From Methylotenera oryzisoli (GTDB taxonomy: Bacteria > Pseudomonadota > Gammaproteobacteria > Burkholderiales > Methylophilaceae), in the NCBI RefSeq assembly GCF_004661485.1, contig NZ_PQVH01000008.1, positions 527,311-591,310 on the forward strand: a stretch of DNA of 64,000 nucleotides, read 5' to 3'. Positions 47,945 to 56,837 of this stretch are shown here, piece by piece. Position 1 is the stretch's first letter. Each line of letters opens with the position of its first letter. The position numbers were made by a program, and so were the translations under genes. The notes below the pieces were generated by a model. The model had not been told where the DNA came from, searched no databases, and saw only the letters and a list, made by a program, of their open reading frames with translations.

Positions 47945-49465
47945 ATGAGTTTAGATTTATTAAAAGGTCTTGGTGTCACAATACCTTACAAAACCAAATA
48001 CGATAATTTTATCGGTGGCAAATGGGTAGCGCCAGTTAAAGGCGAGTATTTTGATGTGATTACGCCCATTACCGGCAAACCTTACACAAAAGCAGCACGC
48101 TCTGGCGCTGAAGATGTTGAACTCGCACTTGATGCTGCACACGCAGCAGCAGACAGCTGGGCGCGTACAGCGCCAGCGCAACGTGCCAACTTACTATTAA
48201 AAATTGCAGATCGTTTAGAAGCAAGCTTAGAAATGATTGCTACCGCTGAAACGGTTGATAACGGCAAACCGATTCGCGAAACTGTCAATGCAGACATTCC
48301 ATTAGCAATTGACCATTTCCGCTACTTCGCCGGCTGTCTACGCGCACAGGAAGGTAGCTTGAGTGAAATTGATGAAACCACAGTGGCGTACCATTTCCAC
48401 GAACCGCTAGGTGTTGTTGGTCAGATTATCCCTTGGAACTTCCCGATTTTGATGGCTGCTTGGAAACTGGCACCAGCAGTTGCTGCAGGTAACTGTGTCG
48501 TGATGAAGCCTGCTGAATTTACACCGATCAGCATTTTAATCTTGATGGAAACCATTGCTGACATCTTGCCTCCAGGCGTAATCAACATTGTGAATGGTTA
48601 CGGCCGTGAAGTAGGCGCACCTTTAGCTAACAGCCGTCGTATCGCAAAAATTGCATTTACTGGCTCAACAGCAACTGGCCGCGTGATTGCACAAGCCGCT
48701 GCTGGCAACTTGATTCCAGCAACATTGGAACTAGGTGGTAAATCACCTAACATCTTCTTTGAAGATATTGCATTAGCTGACGACGACTTCTTTGATAAAG
48801 CAGTTGAGGGCTTAGTGTTATTTGCCTTTAACCAAGGTGAAGTCTGTACATGCCCGTCACGCGCGCTGATTCAAGAGTCTGTGTATGACAAGTTTATGGA
48901 GCGTGTATTACCTCGAGTAGCTGCTATTAAACAAGGTAACCCACTTGACCCTAACACGATGATCGGCGCACAGGCTTCTGAAGATCAAATCAATAAAATC
49001 ATGTCTTACATGGATATTGGTAAACAAGAAGGCGCTCAACTGCTTATCGGTGGTGAGCGTAACCACCTAACAGGCGCTTTAGCCGATGGTTATTACGTAA
49101 AACCGACCTTATTCAAAGGCAATAACAAAATGCGCATTTTCCAAGAAGAAATTTTTGGCCCAGTGCTTGCAGTTACTACCTTTAAAGATGAAGCTGAAGC
49201 ATTAGCAATTGCTAATGATACCGTGTTTGGTTTAGGTTCTGGTGTATGGTCACGTGATGGTAGCCGTGCTTACCGCATGGGTCGTGGCATCAAAGCTGGT
49301 CGTGTTTGGACTAACTGTTACCACGCTTATCCTGCACACGCTGCATTTGGTGGCTATAAAGAGTCTGGCATTGGTCGTGAAACTCACAAAATGATGTTAG
49401 ATCACTATCAACAAACTAAGAATCTTTTAGTAAGCTATAACGCTAAAAAATTAGGCTTCTTCTAA
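47945..49465 (+). CDS. NAD(P)-dependent aldehyde dehydrogenase (ExaC/AldB type)
   Basis: The 506-residue enzyme oxidises an aldehyde to the acid. It shows [20 protein letters not shown] and KPAEFTPIS (NAD binding), [15 protein letters not shown], the catalytic Glu in [16 protein letters not shown], the catalytic Cys in [18 protein letters not shown], and [13 protein letters not shown]. Start ATG 47945 follows AGGAG and matches the family length; the longer frame from 47888 adds 19 residues without support. It is followed by a DUF779 gene, a pair seen for acetaldehyde dehydrogenases of this type. The aldehyde is not known. Confidence 0.92.
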   Translation: MSLDLLKGLGVTIPYKTKYDNFIGGKWVAPVKGEYFDVITPITGKPYTKAARSGAEDVELALDAAHAAADSWARTAPAQRANLLLKIADRLEASLEMIATAETVDNGKPIRETVNADIPLAIDHFRYFAGCLRAQEGSLSEIDETTVAYHFHEPLGVVGQIIPWNFPILMAAWKLAPAVAAGNCVVMKPAEFTPISILILMETIADILPPGVINIVNGYGREVGAPLANSRRIAKIAFTGSTATGRVIAQAAAGNLIPATLELGGKSPNIFFEDIALADDDFFDKAVEGLVLFAFNQGEVCTCPSRALIQESVYDKFMERVLPRVAAIKQGNPLDPNTMIGAQASEDQINKIMSYMDIGKQEGAQLLIGGERNHLTGALADGYYVKPTLFKGNNKMRIFQEEIFGPVLAVTTFKDEAEALAIANDTVFGLGSGVWSRDGSRAYRMGRGIKAGRVWTNCYHAYPAHAAFGGYKESGIGRETHKMMLDHYQQTKNLLVSYNAKKLGFF

Positions 49466-49535
49466 TATTGCGCTTATCGCTAGTCTTTAGCGTGTCTGTT
49501 ATTTAAAATAATAGGCACGCTAAATGATTAAACAT

Positions 49536-49562
49536 AGAGGCGGCGAACCCGCCTCTTTTTTT
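49536..49562 (+). terminator. Terminator between aldehyde dehydrogenase and DUF779 genes
   Basis: AGAGGCGG and CCGCCTCT form a perfect 8-bp stem with a 5-nt loop followed by a T-run that ends just before the ribosome site CAGGGG of the DUF779 gene. Partial readthrough would make the second gene less expressed. A second, AT-rich hairpin precedes it (about 49487-49523, TTTAGCGTG/CACGCTAAA). Confidence 0.8.
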
Positions 49563-49571
49563 CAGGGGTTT

Positions 49572-49949
49572 ATGATGACAGATCGAATCTCAGCCACACC
49601 GTCAGCACTTGCGCTGATTGAGCAGCTCACACTTGCACATGGCCCTATTATTTTTTTCCAATCCGGTGGTTGCTGCGAAGGGAGCGGTCCATTGTGTATG
49701 CCCGCCAATGAATTTAGGCCTAGCCCTTCCGATGTGGTACTTGGCGAATTAGCAGGTGCTATTTTCTATATGGGTGATAGCCATTTTTCGTTCGCAGAAA
49801 ACACGCACACGATACTGGATGCAGTGCCAGGCTCTAGCGGCTCATTTTCTTTGGATTGCGGATCAGGTCAAGCATTTATTACACGCGGTCGCTTATATAA
49901 CGATGAGGAGCTTAAACATCTGCCCGCCGTTGTACGTTATGGTTACTAA
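49572..49949 (+). CDS. DUF779 protein, aldehyde dehydrogenase partner
   Basis: The 125-residue protein has the DUF779 motif IIFFQSGGCCEGSGPLCMP with conserved cysteines, IFYMGDSHF, and the ending LFxDCGSGQAF-like SLDCGSGQAFITRGRLY. DUF779 genes usually follow acetaldehyde-type aldehyde dehydrogenase genes, as here; the function is not known, and the cysteines suggest metal or redox work. CAGGGG lies upstream of ATG 49572. A terminator separates it from the dehydrogenase, so coupling is partial. Confidence 0.85.
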   Translation: MMTDRISATPSALALIEQLTLAHGPIIFFQSGGCCEGSGPLCMPANEFRPSPSDVVLGELAGAIFYMGDSHFSFAENTHTILDAVPGSSGSFSLDCGSGQAFITRGRLYNDEELKHLPAVVRYGY

Positions 49950-49972
49950 TCGCTTAGCAACGCTCTAAAAAC

Positions 49973-51778
49973 CTAAACCAAACTCTCAGGCAAGTTTTCA
50001 GAACCAATTACCCGATTACGCCCGCTGTGCTTTGCTTTATAGAGAGCAGCATCAGCCCGCGGAATAAGCGCTTCAGGGCTTTCATTGCCCACACGCTCAG
50101 CAACACCAGCACTAAAGGTAATGAGTACCCGTTCACTATTATGCATAAAGAAGTTTTTAGTGAGCTCGCGCTGTACGCGTGTAATCACTTTCACCGCCTC
50201 ATCTTGTGGCGTTGCCGGCAAGATAATAATAAACTCTTCACCGCCGTAACGCGCCAGTACATCCGTCGTGCGTAATACATCTTTCAGTACTTTAACCAGA
50301 TGCGTCAAGGCCTCATCGCCAGTTGCATGGCCGAGCGTATCGTTAAGCTTTTTAAAGTGGTCAATATCCAGCATTGCAACACATAGGGTCGTGTTATGGC
50401 GATCGGCGCGGCTAAACTCGCGCTCTAGCGCTTCATCCATCCCACGCCGATTTAATGCACCAGTTAAGTAATCTTGATGTGCCACCTGCCCAATATAATC
50501 AAGCTCAGCAGTCAGCTCCTGAATGCGTTTCTCTGCAGCAAGTGCCTGTTTCTGGCTGTTCATAAACTCATCGCGAGTGCGCTGTACAGTTAAGCCAATC
50601 GAGCGCGTGTCATCAAGGATACTATTAAGCAATACGTTCAGTTCGCCAATGTTATCGGTAGTCGCTATTTTTTGTTGATAAGCTTCAATCTTGTCGTGAT
50701 AGTCGCTGGTGCTTTCCGTCATTTCCACCAGCCTATCCACAAAAGTTGTCACCATTTTTTTCAAGGTGTCTTTTGCTTCGGTGAGTGCAGGCTTTAGCTG
50801 GGCTTGCTTATACACCAGCTCTTTCAAGCTACTTTCAGCATCGTATAGTGTATTAAGATTAACAGGCTTAGATACAATGTCACTAATGACTGTGGTTTGT
50901 GCATAAAGCCATTTATCTTCAGCCTGCACCATCTCGCCCATACTCGAAAGTACTAAGCGCAACAGCTGTAATAGTGACTCATGAATCCGGCTTTGCTGAT
51001 CGCGCTGCATCTCAAGCGATAATAAAATAGATTTTAAATCCGCAGCACAGATCATTAAGCTCTGCTCATTGCTTGCCTTCTGCATGCGATCAAGCAAGCT
51101 GACTGCTTTTTGGTGTAAATCTGGGGTATCTGTTAAGTTTGGAATAATCGACAGCTCAAAGGCTCTTAATAGCATGTCACGCCATTGGCTAGAGCCAGTG
51201 ATAGAGCTAGCAGAGACGGTAGGTGTTGCCACATTAGCCGAGGCGGTGGCATCCGCAACATCTGAAGACATCACGGCATCCGCAGTGCCACTTAACCCCC
51301 AAGAGCTCACCAATGCCTGAATCTTTTGCGCGAGCACATCTGAATCGCTGGCAAAATTAACCAACACCTTACTCAAACCTTCTTTTTTGCGGCTTAAGGT
51401 CACACCTTTGTGGCTAACCTCCAACTGCTTCAGTAAGTTACGAATAACGTTAGACCAGTTGGCCTCCTCTACATTAGCGCTTGTGGCACTTGATGGAAAC
51501 AACTTGGTTAGCTGCTCTTCTACTTTAGGCCAATCCCCTTTTTCGATGAGTGGATTAAGCGCCTGTGCAACTGCAATATATTTGGGCTTTTGCTTACCGG
51601 CTTGCTGAAGCACTTTCTCCAGCGTCTTACCCAGTTCTGCGGATTGGTCTATCGACTTAACCCCCATGATTTCATCGTAAACACTACGAAAGTGATCTGG
51701 TGTGGGCGGCAACTTACGTTGCATCAGTTGTATCAAGGTCTGGCGAGCAGCTTCAATAGGAGAGTTTTTTTGTTCCAT
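49973..51778 (-). CDS. Diguanylate cyclase (GGDEF) with long N-terminal helical region
   Basis: A 601-residue protein. The N-terminal 410 residues are helical and cytoplasmic without membrane segments. The C-terminal GGDEF domain has LTGALNRRGMDEALEREFSR, AMLDIDHFKKLNDTLGHATG and ARYGGEEFIIILP, and an inhibitory I-site RTTD five residues before GGEEF. It should make c-di-GMP and be feedback-inhibited. The N-terminus (RQTLIQLMQRKLPPTPDHFRSVYDEI) resembles the one found on many betaproteobacterial cyclases. Input signal unknown. Confidence 0.92.
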   Translation of the reverse strand: MEQKNSPIEAARQTLIQLMQRKLPPTPDHFRSVYDEIMGVKSIDQSAELGKTLEKVLQQAGKQKPKYIAVAQALNPLIEKGDWPKVEEQLTKLFPSSATSANVEEANWSNVIRNLLKQLEVSHKGVTLSRKKEGLSKVLVNFASDSDVLAQKIQALVSSWGLSGTADAVMSSDVADATASANVATPTVSASSITGSSQWRDMLLRAFELSIIPNLTDTPDLHQKAVSLLDRMQKASNEQSLMICAADLKSILLSLEMQRDQQSRIHESLLQLLRLVLSSMGEMVQAEDKWLYAQTTVISDIVSKPVNLNTLYDAESSLKELVYKQAQLKPALTEAKDTLKKMVTTFVDRLVEMTESTSDYHDKIEAYQQKIATTDNIGELNVLLNSILDDTRSIGLTVQRTRDEFMNSQKQALAAEKRIQELTAELDYIGQVAHQDYLTGALNRRGMDEALEREFSRADRHNTTLCVAMLDIDHFKKLNDTLGHATGDEALTHLVKVLKDVLRTTDVLARYGGEEFIIILPATPQDEAVKVITRVQRELTKNFFMHNSERVLITFSAGVAERVGNESPEALIPRADAALYKAKHSGRNRVIGSENLPESLV

Positions 51779-51901
51779 TGTTTATTGTCTATTCATTATG
51801 TTGCAGATACTACTGCCGCAATATCAATCAGTTAACTTGTGGACCCAGCGCGTTATTATAAGCTGATAGCAGCCATTCATACGCGAGATATTTTCAGCTC
51901 G

Positions 51902-53104
51902 CTACTCTGCTCTCAAAGCGTTAATTGGGTCTAACATCGATGCGCTTCTGGCAGGTATTACACCTGCTAACAGGCCGATCATCATGGAAATTAACAGTGA
52001 GCCAATAGCAAAGCTCCACGGCGTATGTACTGGCAAAGCCGGCAATAAAAATTGCAGAAGCTGCGCGGTCACGATCCCAAATAACAGGCCACATAAACCG
52101 CCCAATGATGCTAAGGCGACAGACTCACCCAGAAACAAAAACAACACCGTTGCACGCTGCGCACCCAGTGCCATCATCAAACCTATTTCATTGGTACGCT
52201 CGCTCACGGCAATCGTCATAATCGTGACAATCCCTACGCCACCTACCAATAGTGAGATGCCGCCCAACGCCCCCACCGCCATCGTTAATATGTTGAGTAT
52301 ATTCGACAGTGTATTGAGCATATCTTCCTGTGTGGTCACGGTAAAATCTTCAGCCCCATGCCGTAACTTCAACAAAGATTTCACTACCTTAGCAACGCTA
52401 GCGGAAGCTACGCCTTCTTGGTAAATCACATGAATTTCCATCAGGCCTTCGCGGTTGTATAGTTCCAACGCACGCTCAGTGGGAATAAATGCCGTGTCAT
52501 CAAGATCAATACCGAGAAACTGCCCCTTAGGCGCCATCACCCCAATCACGCGAAAATGCAGACCGCCGATTTTGACGCGAGCACCTAATGGATTTTGCTG
52601 GCCAAACAGCTCATCACGCAACTTACTGCCAAGCACAATCATGGCACGCGAATCACCCATATTGGCTGCAGGCAAAAAACTACCGATACGTACCGAAGAG
52701 CTGAAAACCCGAGTAAAATCGGCATCAACCCCATACACAGTTGAACGCCGTAAGCGCCCATTGGCGGCTAGCTCCGAGTTACCCCATACCGTAGGCGTTG
52801 CACCAGTCACATTGGGCAACTGCTTTAGTGCAATCGCATCTTCCATGGTAAGTAAACGTGCAGTGGATGGAATCCCCGCCGGCGCTTGTCCACCGGTTTT
52901 AACCTTGCCAGGGGCAATTGCAATGACATTGGTACCGAACTGCGTAAACTCCGCTAATACGTAGCGATGCATGCCTTCGCCAATCGAGGTCAGCAAAATC
53001 ACAGACCATATCCCCACGGCAATACCAAGCATCGTTAAAAGGCTGCGTAGCCGATGCGCACTCATGGCCTGTATAGCGAACCGTATAGCATCTCTAATTA
53101 ACAT
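51902..53104 (-). CDS. MacB-like ABC permease subunit, second copy
   Basis: An FtsX/MacB-type permease of about 400 residues. It has an N-terminal membrane segment (MLGIAVGIWSVILLTSIGEG), a periplasmic MacB-like domain with NVIAIAPGKVKTGG and LPNVTGATPTVWGN, and three C-terminal membrane segments with IGLMMALGAQRATVLFLFLGE. It has no ATPase domain. Start ATG 53104 is favoured over a GTG at 53137. It is the last gene of adaptor - ATPase - permease - permease and is about 35% similar in layout to the preceding permease, so the two may form a heterodimer. The exported substrate is not known. Confidence 0.88.
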   Translation of the reverse strand: MLIRDAIRFAIQAMSAHRLRSLLTMLGIAVGIWSVILLTSIGEGMHRYVLAEFTQFGTNVIAIAPGKVKTGGQAPAGIPSTARLLTMEDAIALKQLPNVTGATPTVWGNSELAANGRLRRSTVYGVDADFTRVFSSSVRIGSFLPAANMGDSRAMIVLGSKLRDELFGQQNPLGARVKIGGLHFRVIGVMAPKGQFLGIDLDDTAFIPTERALELYNREGLMEIHVIYQEGVASASVAKVVKSLLKLRHGAEDFTVTTQEDMLNTLSNILNILTMAVGALGGISLLVGGVGIVTIMTIAVSERTNEIGLMMALGAQRATVLFLFLGESVALASLGGLCGLLFGIVTAQLLQFLLPALPVHTPWSFAIGSLLISMMIGLLAGVIPARSASMLDPINALRAE

Positions 53105-53169
53105 ATACGCTCTTATCTTAAACGCTTTTGCAATCACATAGGTAAGTAGTAATCGCGATTAAATCATCA

Positions 53170-54378
53170 TTATTTTCTGGATAATGCCTGAATCGCATCC
53201 AACTTGGCGGCATTTCTGGCTGGCATCACGCCAAATACCAAACCGGCCACTAAAGCGATGCCTAAACCTGCTAGTACAGCCCATAACGGTGGATATGCAG
53301 GAAACGTAGGGTATAAATAACGTAAAAATGCCGCGCCCAGATAACCAAACCCCACCCCGACAACAGCACCAGCTACAGAAAGCAGCAATGCCTCAAACAA
53401 GAACAACTGCTGCACTGCCCTAGTAGTCGCCCCCAGTGCTTTTAACAAACCAATTTCTGCAGTGCGCTGCGTGACTGAAACGAGCATGACATTCATGACT
53501 AATATACCGGCAACTGCAAGGCTTATTGCAGCAATACCCGCAATGCCTAGTGTTAATACATTGAGAATTTTATCGAAAGTTTGCAATACGGCATCTTGTG
53601 CAATGACGGTAACATCCTCTTCACCTTCATGCCGAGCAATAATAGTCTTTAACACACGCGACTTCACCGGGTTAATTTGTTCACGACTATGCGCCTCAAT
53701 TAAAATGCGGAACAAAGTATTGGTATTTAACATTGCTTGTGCGCTATTGATAGGCACGATCGCTACATCATCACTGCTAATACCAAGACCACGGCCACCC
53801 TCTGCTAAAACACCTACCACCCGATACTTTCTGTCACCGATGCGTACACTTTTTCCTATGGGATTCTCGGTGCCGAATAACTCTTTGCGTATTACTGCAC
53901 CTAGCACCACCTCAGGTGAACCGCCACCGAACTCAGTGTTTGCAAGGAATCGCCCTAGTGACAACTTAAGATTACGCAACTGGATATAATCAGCATTAGT
54001 ACCGATTAAGATAGATTCACGCAGCTTTCCAGATGCCTTAATTTCGGTTGTCGCCACGACCAAAGGAGACACCCTTTTAACGCCTGCCAGCCGCAGCAGG
54101 GCTTCAGCATCGTTAACTGTTAAATCTCGCGGCGTACTCGTCACTAAATTGGCGGGGTTAAATCCACGCGTCTCCGAACGCCCAGGCAAAACAATCACTA
54201 AATTTGTACCGATAGCAGAGAACTCATCCACGACGTAACGTCTTGCGCCATCGCCCAATGCCGTTAACACCACTACAGAGGCAACGCCTATCGCCATGGC
54301 CAGCACTAGTAACGCCGTGCGCACGGGTGAACCAATGGCGGCGTAGCTGGCAAAGCGTAAAGCATCAGGTACTCTCAT
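53170..54378 (-). CDS. MacB-like ABC permease subunit, first copy
   Basis: A roughly 402-residue permease with the same layout as its neighbour: N-terminal segment (LLVLAMAIGVASVVVLTALG), then NLVIVLPGRSETRG and LLRLAGVKRVSPLVVATTEI in the periplasmic domain, and three C-terminal membrane segments with IGLLKALGATTRAVQQLFLFE. The frame starts at 54396, but ATG 54378 (MRVPDALRF) fits the family better and overlaps the ATPase gene by 14 nt. It acts with the ATPase and the adaptor in export. Confidence 0.88.
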   Translation of the reverse strand: MRVPDALRFASYAAIGSPVRTALLVLAMAIGVASVVVLTALGDGARRYVVDEFSAIGTNLVIVLPGRSETRGFNPANLVTSTPRDLTVNDAEALLRLAGVKRVSPLVVATTEIKASGKLRESILIGTNADYIQLRNLKLSLGRFLANTEFGGGSPEVVLGAVIRKELFGTENPIGKSVRIGDRKYRVVGVLAEGGRGLGISSDDVAIVPINSAQAMLNTNTLFRILIEAHSREQINPVKSRVLKTIIARHEGEEDVTVIAQDAVLQTFDKILNVLTLGIAGIAAISLAVAGILVMNVMLVSVTQRTAEIGLLKALGATTRAVQQLFLFEALLLSVAGAVVGVGFGYLGAAFLRYLYPTFPAYPPLWAVLAGLGIALVAGLVFGVMPARNAAKLDAIQALSRK

Positions 54379-55093
54379 CGCGTGTTGCCCCAACAATAAC
54401 GCTAGCTGCGGTGTCGCTTACAATCGCACCATCATCCATTTTAATTTGCCTGCGCGCGCGAGCCCCTAGCGACTGATCATGCGTCACCACAATCAAGGTC
54501 ACGCCTTGCCCATTTAATGCTTCGAGCAAAGCTACCACCTCCTCACCCGTTACTTTATCCAAGTTACCGGTAGGCTCGTCTGCTAATAACAGGGTTGGCT
54601 GCATGACAGTGGCTCGCGCAATTGCCACGCGCTGCCGCTGGCCGCCAGATAACTCATTGGGTCTATGCTCGGCGCGTGCATCTAAACCATAATCATGCAG
54701 CACCTGTTTCACGCGCTGAGCACGTTCATCGGGATTAATGCCTGCAAGCATCAGCGGCAGCTCAATATTGGCTGCAGCAGTTAACCTTGGTACTAAATGA
54801 AAGCTCTGAAAAATAAAACCGACATGCTCACTACGCACACGCGCCTGCTCATCGGCTGCAAGTGTAGTGACATCACGTCCAGCTAAATGATATACACCAG
54901 CATCTGCACGATCTAACAGCCCCAACACGTTGAGCAATGTAGATTTACCAGAACCTGACGGGCCCATCACCGCAATATACTCACCCTGTTGTATATTGAG
55001 GTTAATATCACGCAGCGCATGCACCTGAGCGTCACCTAAATAAAAAGTGCGGCCGATATGCGCTAAACGGATAAGAGTATCGGCCTCAGTCAT
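54365..55093 (-). CDS. ABC transporter ATP-binding protein, MacB/LolD type
   Basis: A 242-residue ATPase with Walker A MGPSGSGKSTLLNVLG, the Q-loop FIFQSFHLVPRLTAAANIEL, the signature LSGGQRQRVAIARA, Walker B LLLADEPTGNLDK and the H-loop VIVVTHDQ. It is a separate protein, unlike E. coli MacB where ATPase and permease are fused. It starts 3 nt after the adaptor stop and overlaps the first permease. It powers the two-permease exporter. Confidence 0.93.
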   Translation of the reverse strand: MTEADTLIRLAHIGRTFYLGDAQVHALRDINLNIQQGEYIAVMGPSGSGKSTLLNVLGLLDRADAGVYHLAGRDVTTLAADEQARVRSEHVGFIFQSFHLVPRLTAAANIELPLMLAGINPDERAQRVKQVLHDYGLDARAEHRPNELSGGQRQRVAIARATVMQPTLLLADEPTGNLDKVTGEEVVALLEALNGQGVTLIVVTHDQSLGARARRQIKMDDGAIVSDTAASVIVGATRDEST

Positions 55094-55096
55094 AAC

Positions 55097-56239
55097 TTAG
55101 CGTCCAGACGACTCCACGCTGACTAAAGCACCGGCCTGTACCCCCTCACGATCTACAGAAGTAACAATGCGGTCACCTTTGTTAAGCCCCTGCAATATCT
55201 CGGTATATTGCCAATTAGCGATGCCAGTTTTTACGGACCGTGCTTCCAGTTTTCTGGTTTTATCTTGGTAAAGCAGCACTCTACTGCCCTCCAGCAATGC
55301 AGAGGTTGGTATTCTCAATACGTGGTCACGACTTTCTAAAACCACCTCAACATCTGCGCTATAGCCCACTAATAACTGCTTGATATCGGCAGTATTATCT
55401 AGTGCAACATCTACATCAATCGTGCGTGCCTGTTTTTCCACCGCAACTACATAAGGCGCAACACGTTTAACATGACCCAACAAGGTTTTACCCGGTAGCG
55501 CATCCAGCACAATACGTGCAGGTTGCCCCAGCTTAATTTTAGGCGCATCCACTTCATCCATTGGTACTTGCACGTAAAGGCATGAACTATCAATTAAATC
55601 TATTGCCGGTGGCGTAGCTACACCCGGTGGCGAAGGTGTAGTGTACTCACCCAACTCACCAACAATATCAGCAACCACGCCATCAAATGGCGCAGCCAAT
55701 ACAGTGCGGCCCTGCTCAACCTGAGCTAGCTTCAATCTCGCTTGCGCTTGGGCAATCTCGGTGTTGATGGATAAGCATGCCGCACGGCGTGACCTTGCCT
55801 CCGAACGTGACTTTTCTTCTGCAGATTCGGAAATAAAACCGCGTTGCCTGAGCTGCGTACTGCGCGCAGCCTCTCGCTCAGCATTTTCAGCCAAAATACA
55901 TACTTCACCAACACGCTTACGTGCACTGTCTACTTGCTTGAGTGCTAACGCGCTTTGCGCTTGCTGATCCTCATTCCACAATTGGATGAGTACTTGGCCT
56001 TTTTTAACATGGTCGCCTTTTTTAACGCCTAGATATGCGATACGACCACCGATGATTGGAGATAAACGGGTACGTAAGCATGCCTCAACCGAGCCAGCCC
56101 GTGTATTTGAAACGCTGGACTCCACTAGCCCAGGCTGTACAACAAAAAGAGTGACGGGCAGCGGCAGTGGCTTTGTAAAATACCAAACGCCAGCCCCAAC
56201 CAACAGGATAAATCCAATCGATATCAGAATGCGCCGCAT
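55097..56239 (-). CDS. Membrane-fusion (periplasmic adaptor) protein, MacA-like
   Basis: The 380-residue adaptor has one N-terminal membrane segment (ILISIGFILLVGAGVWYF), a biotinyl-lipoyl-like domain (GGRIAYLGVKKGDHVKKGQVL), an alpha-hairpin rich in Arg/Glu/Ala, the second lipoyl half (AAPFDGVVADIVGELGEYTTP) and a beta-barrel with VDVALDNTADIKQLLVGYSADVEV. It bridges the inner-membrane exporter to a TolC-type channel. The frame extends to 56377; ATG 56239 is chosen because AGAGGG lies 3 nt upstream and it begins directly at the membrane segment. An ATG at 56278 is also possible. A TolC-type gene lies 0.6 kb away. Confidence 0.88.
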   Translation of the reverse strand: MRRILISIGFILLVGAGVWYFTKPLPLPVTLFVVQPGLVESSVSNTRAGSVEACLRTRLSPIIGGRIAYLGVKKGDHVKKGQVLIQLWNEDQQAQSALALKQVDSARKRVGEVCILAENAEREAARSTQLRQRGFISESAEEKSRSEARSRRAACLSINTEIAQAQARLKLAQVEQGRTVLAAPFDGVVADIVGELGEYTTPSPPGVATPPAIDLIDSSCLYVQVPMDEVDAPKIKLGQPARIVLDALPGKTLLGHVKRVAPYVVAVEKQARTIDVDVALDNTADIKQLLVGYSADVEVVLESRDHVLRIPTSALLEGSRVLLYQDKTRKLEARSVKTGIANWQYTEILQGLNKGDRIVTSVDREGVQAGALVSVESSGR

Positions 56240-56458
56240 TGACCCTCTTGCTGTTAAAGGTAAGAAAAGCTGACTCATCAAGTATGACGTGATAAATACT
56301 GATAAAGCAGGAACACGCGCATTACCACGCAAAGTCAACTTCATTCTAGACTTAGCTGTACGACTAAGCAATATCAATCAGGAAGCAGCATTAAGAATAA
56401 AAATCGCACAAGAAGCGGCCAGCTTTTTGGGATAAGTAACTTGAATTGGATATATATT

Positions 56459-56545
56459 TGGTGCCCGGGGCCGGAGTCGAACCGGCACACGCTTACGCGC
56501 GAGAGATTTTAAGTCTCTTGTGTCTACCAATTTCACCACCCGGGC
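56459..56545 (-). tRNA. tRNA-Leu (anticodon TAA)
   Basis: The minus strand reads GCCCGGGTGGTGAAATTGGT...TTCGACTCC...CCCGGGCACCA with an encoded CCA. The anticodon arm AGAGA-CTTAAAA-TCTCT gives anticodon TAA (leucine, UUA/UUG). The long variable arm (CGCGCGTAAGCGTG) is typical of class II tRNAs; length is 87 nt. Confidence 0.96.
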
Positions 56546-56718
56546 GGATGGAAGGTGTAGATCAAACAACGGTGCGTATTCTATAACAATTACTGAAAAT
56601 ATTGCAAAACTATTTCATCATTTTTTAATTATTTTTCTACATTTGCACTTTCAATCGTATTTTTATACTCACAACACCCAAAAACCCCGCTCAGCCACGC
56701 CCAATATGGTCCAAAAAT

Positions 56719-56753
56719 AAAGCGCACCACTAATATCATTAGGGTGCGCTTTT
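56719..56753 (-). terminator. Terminator downstream of the TolC-type gene
   Basis: AAAGCGCACC and GGTGCGCTTT pair around an inner TAAT/ATTA stem; the minus strand then has TTATTTTTGG. It lies 85 nt after the stop of the TolC-type gene. Confidence 0.8.
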
Positions 56754-56837
56754 ATTGAATGGCTGTTTTACTTCTAGATTACTGTAAGTAAAAAACTTTA
56801 AGTTAAGTCACTCAGCAAGCAAAGTTAATCACCTAGA

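Noticed and set aside
53170..53989. Plus-strand frames within the MacB-like permease genes (for example 53462-53989)
   Set aside because: They are antisense shadows of well-supported membrane proteins, with no ribosome sites and no family resemblance.
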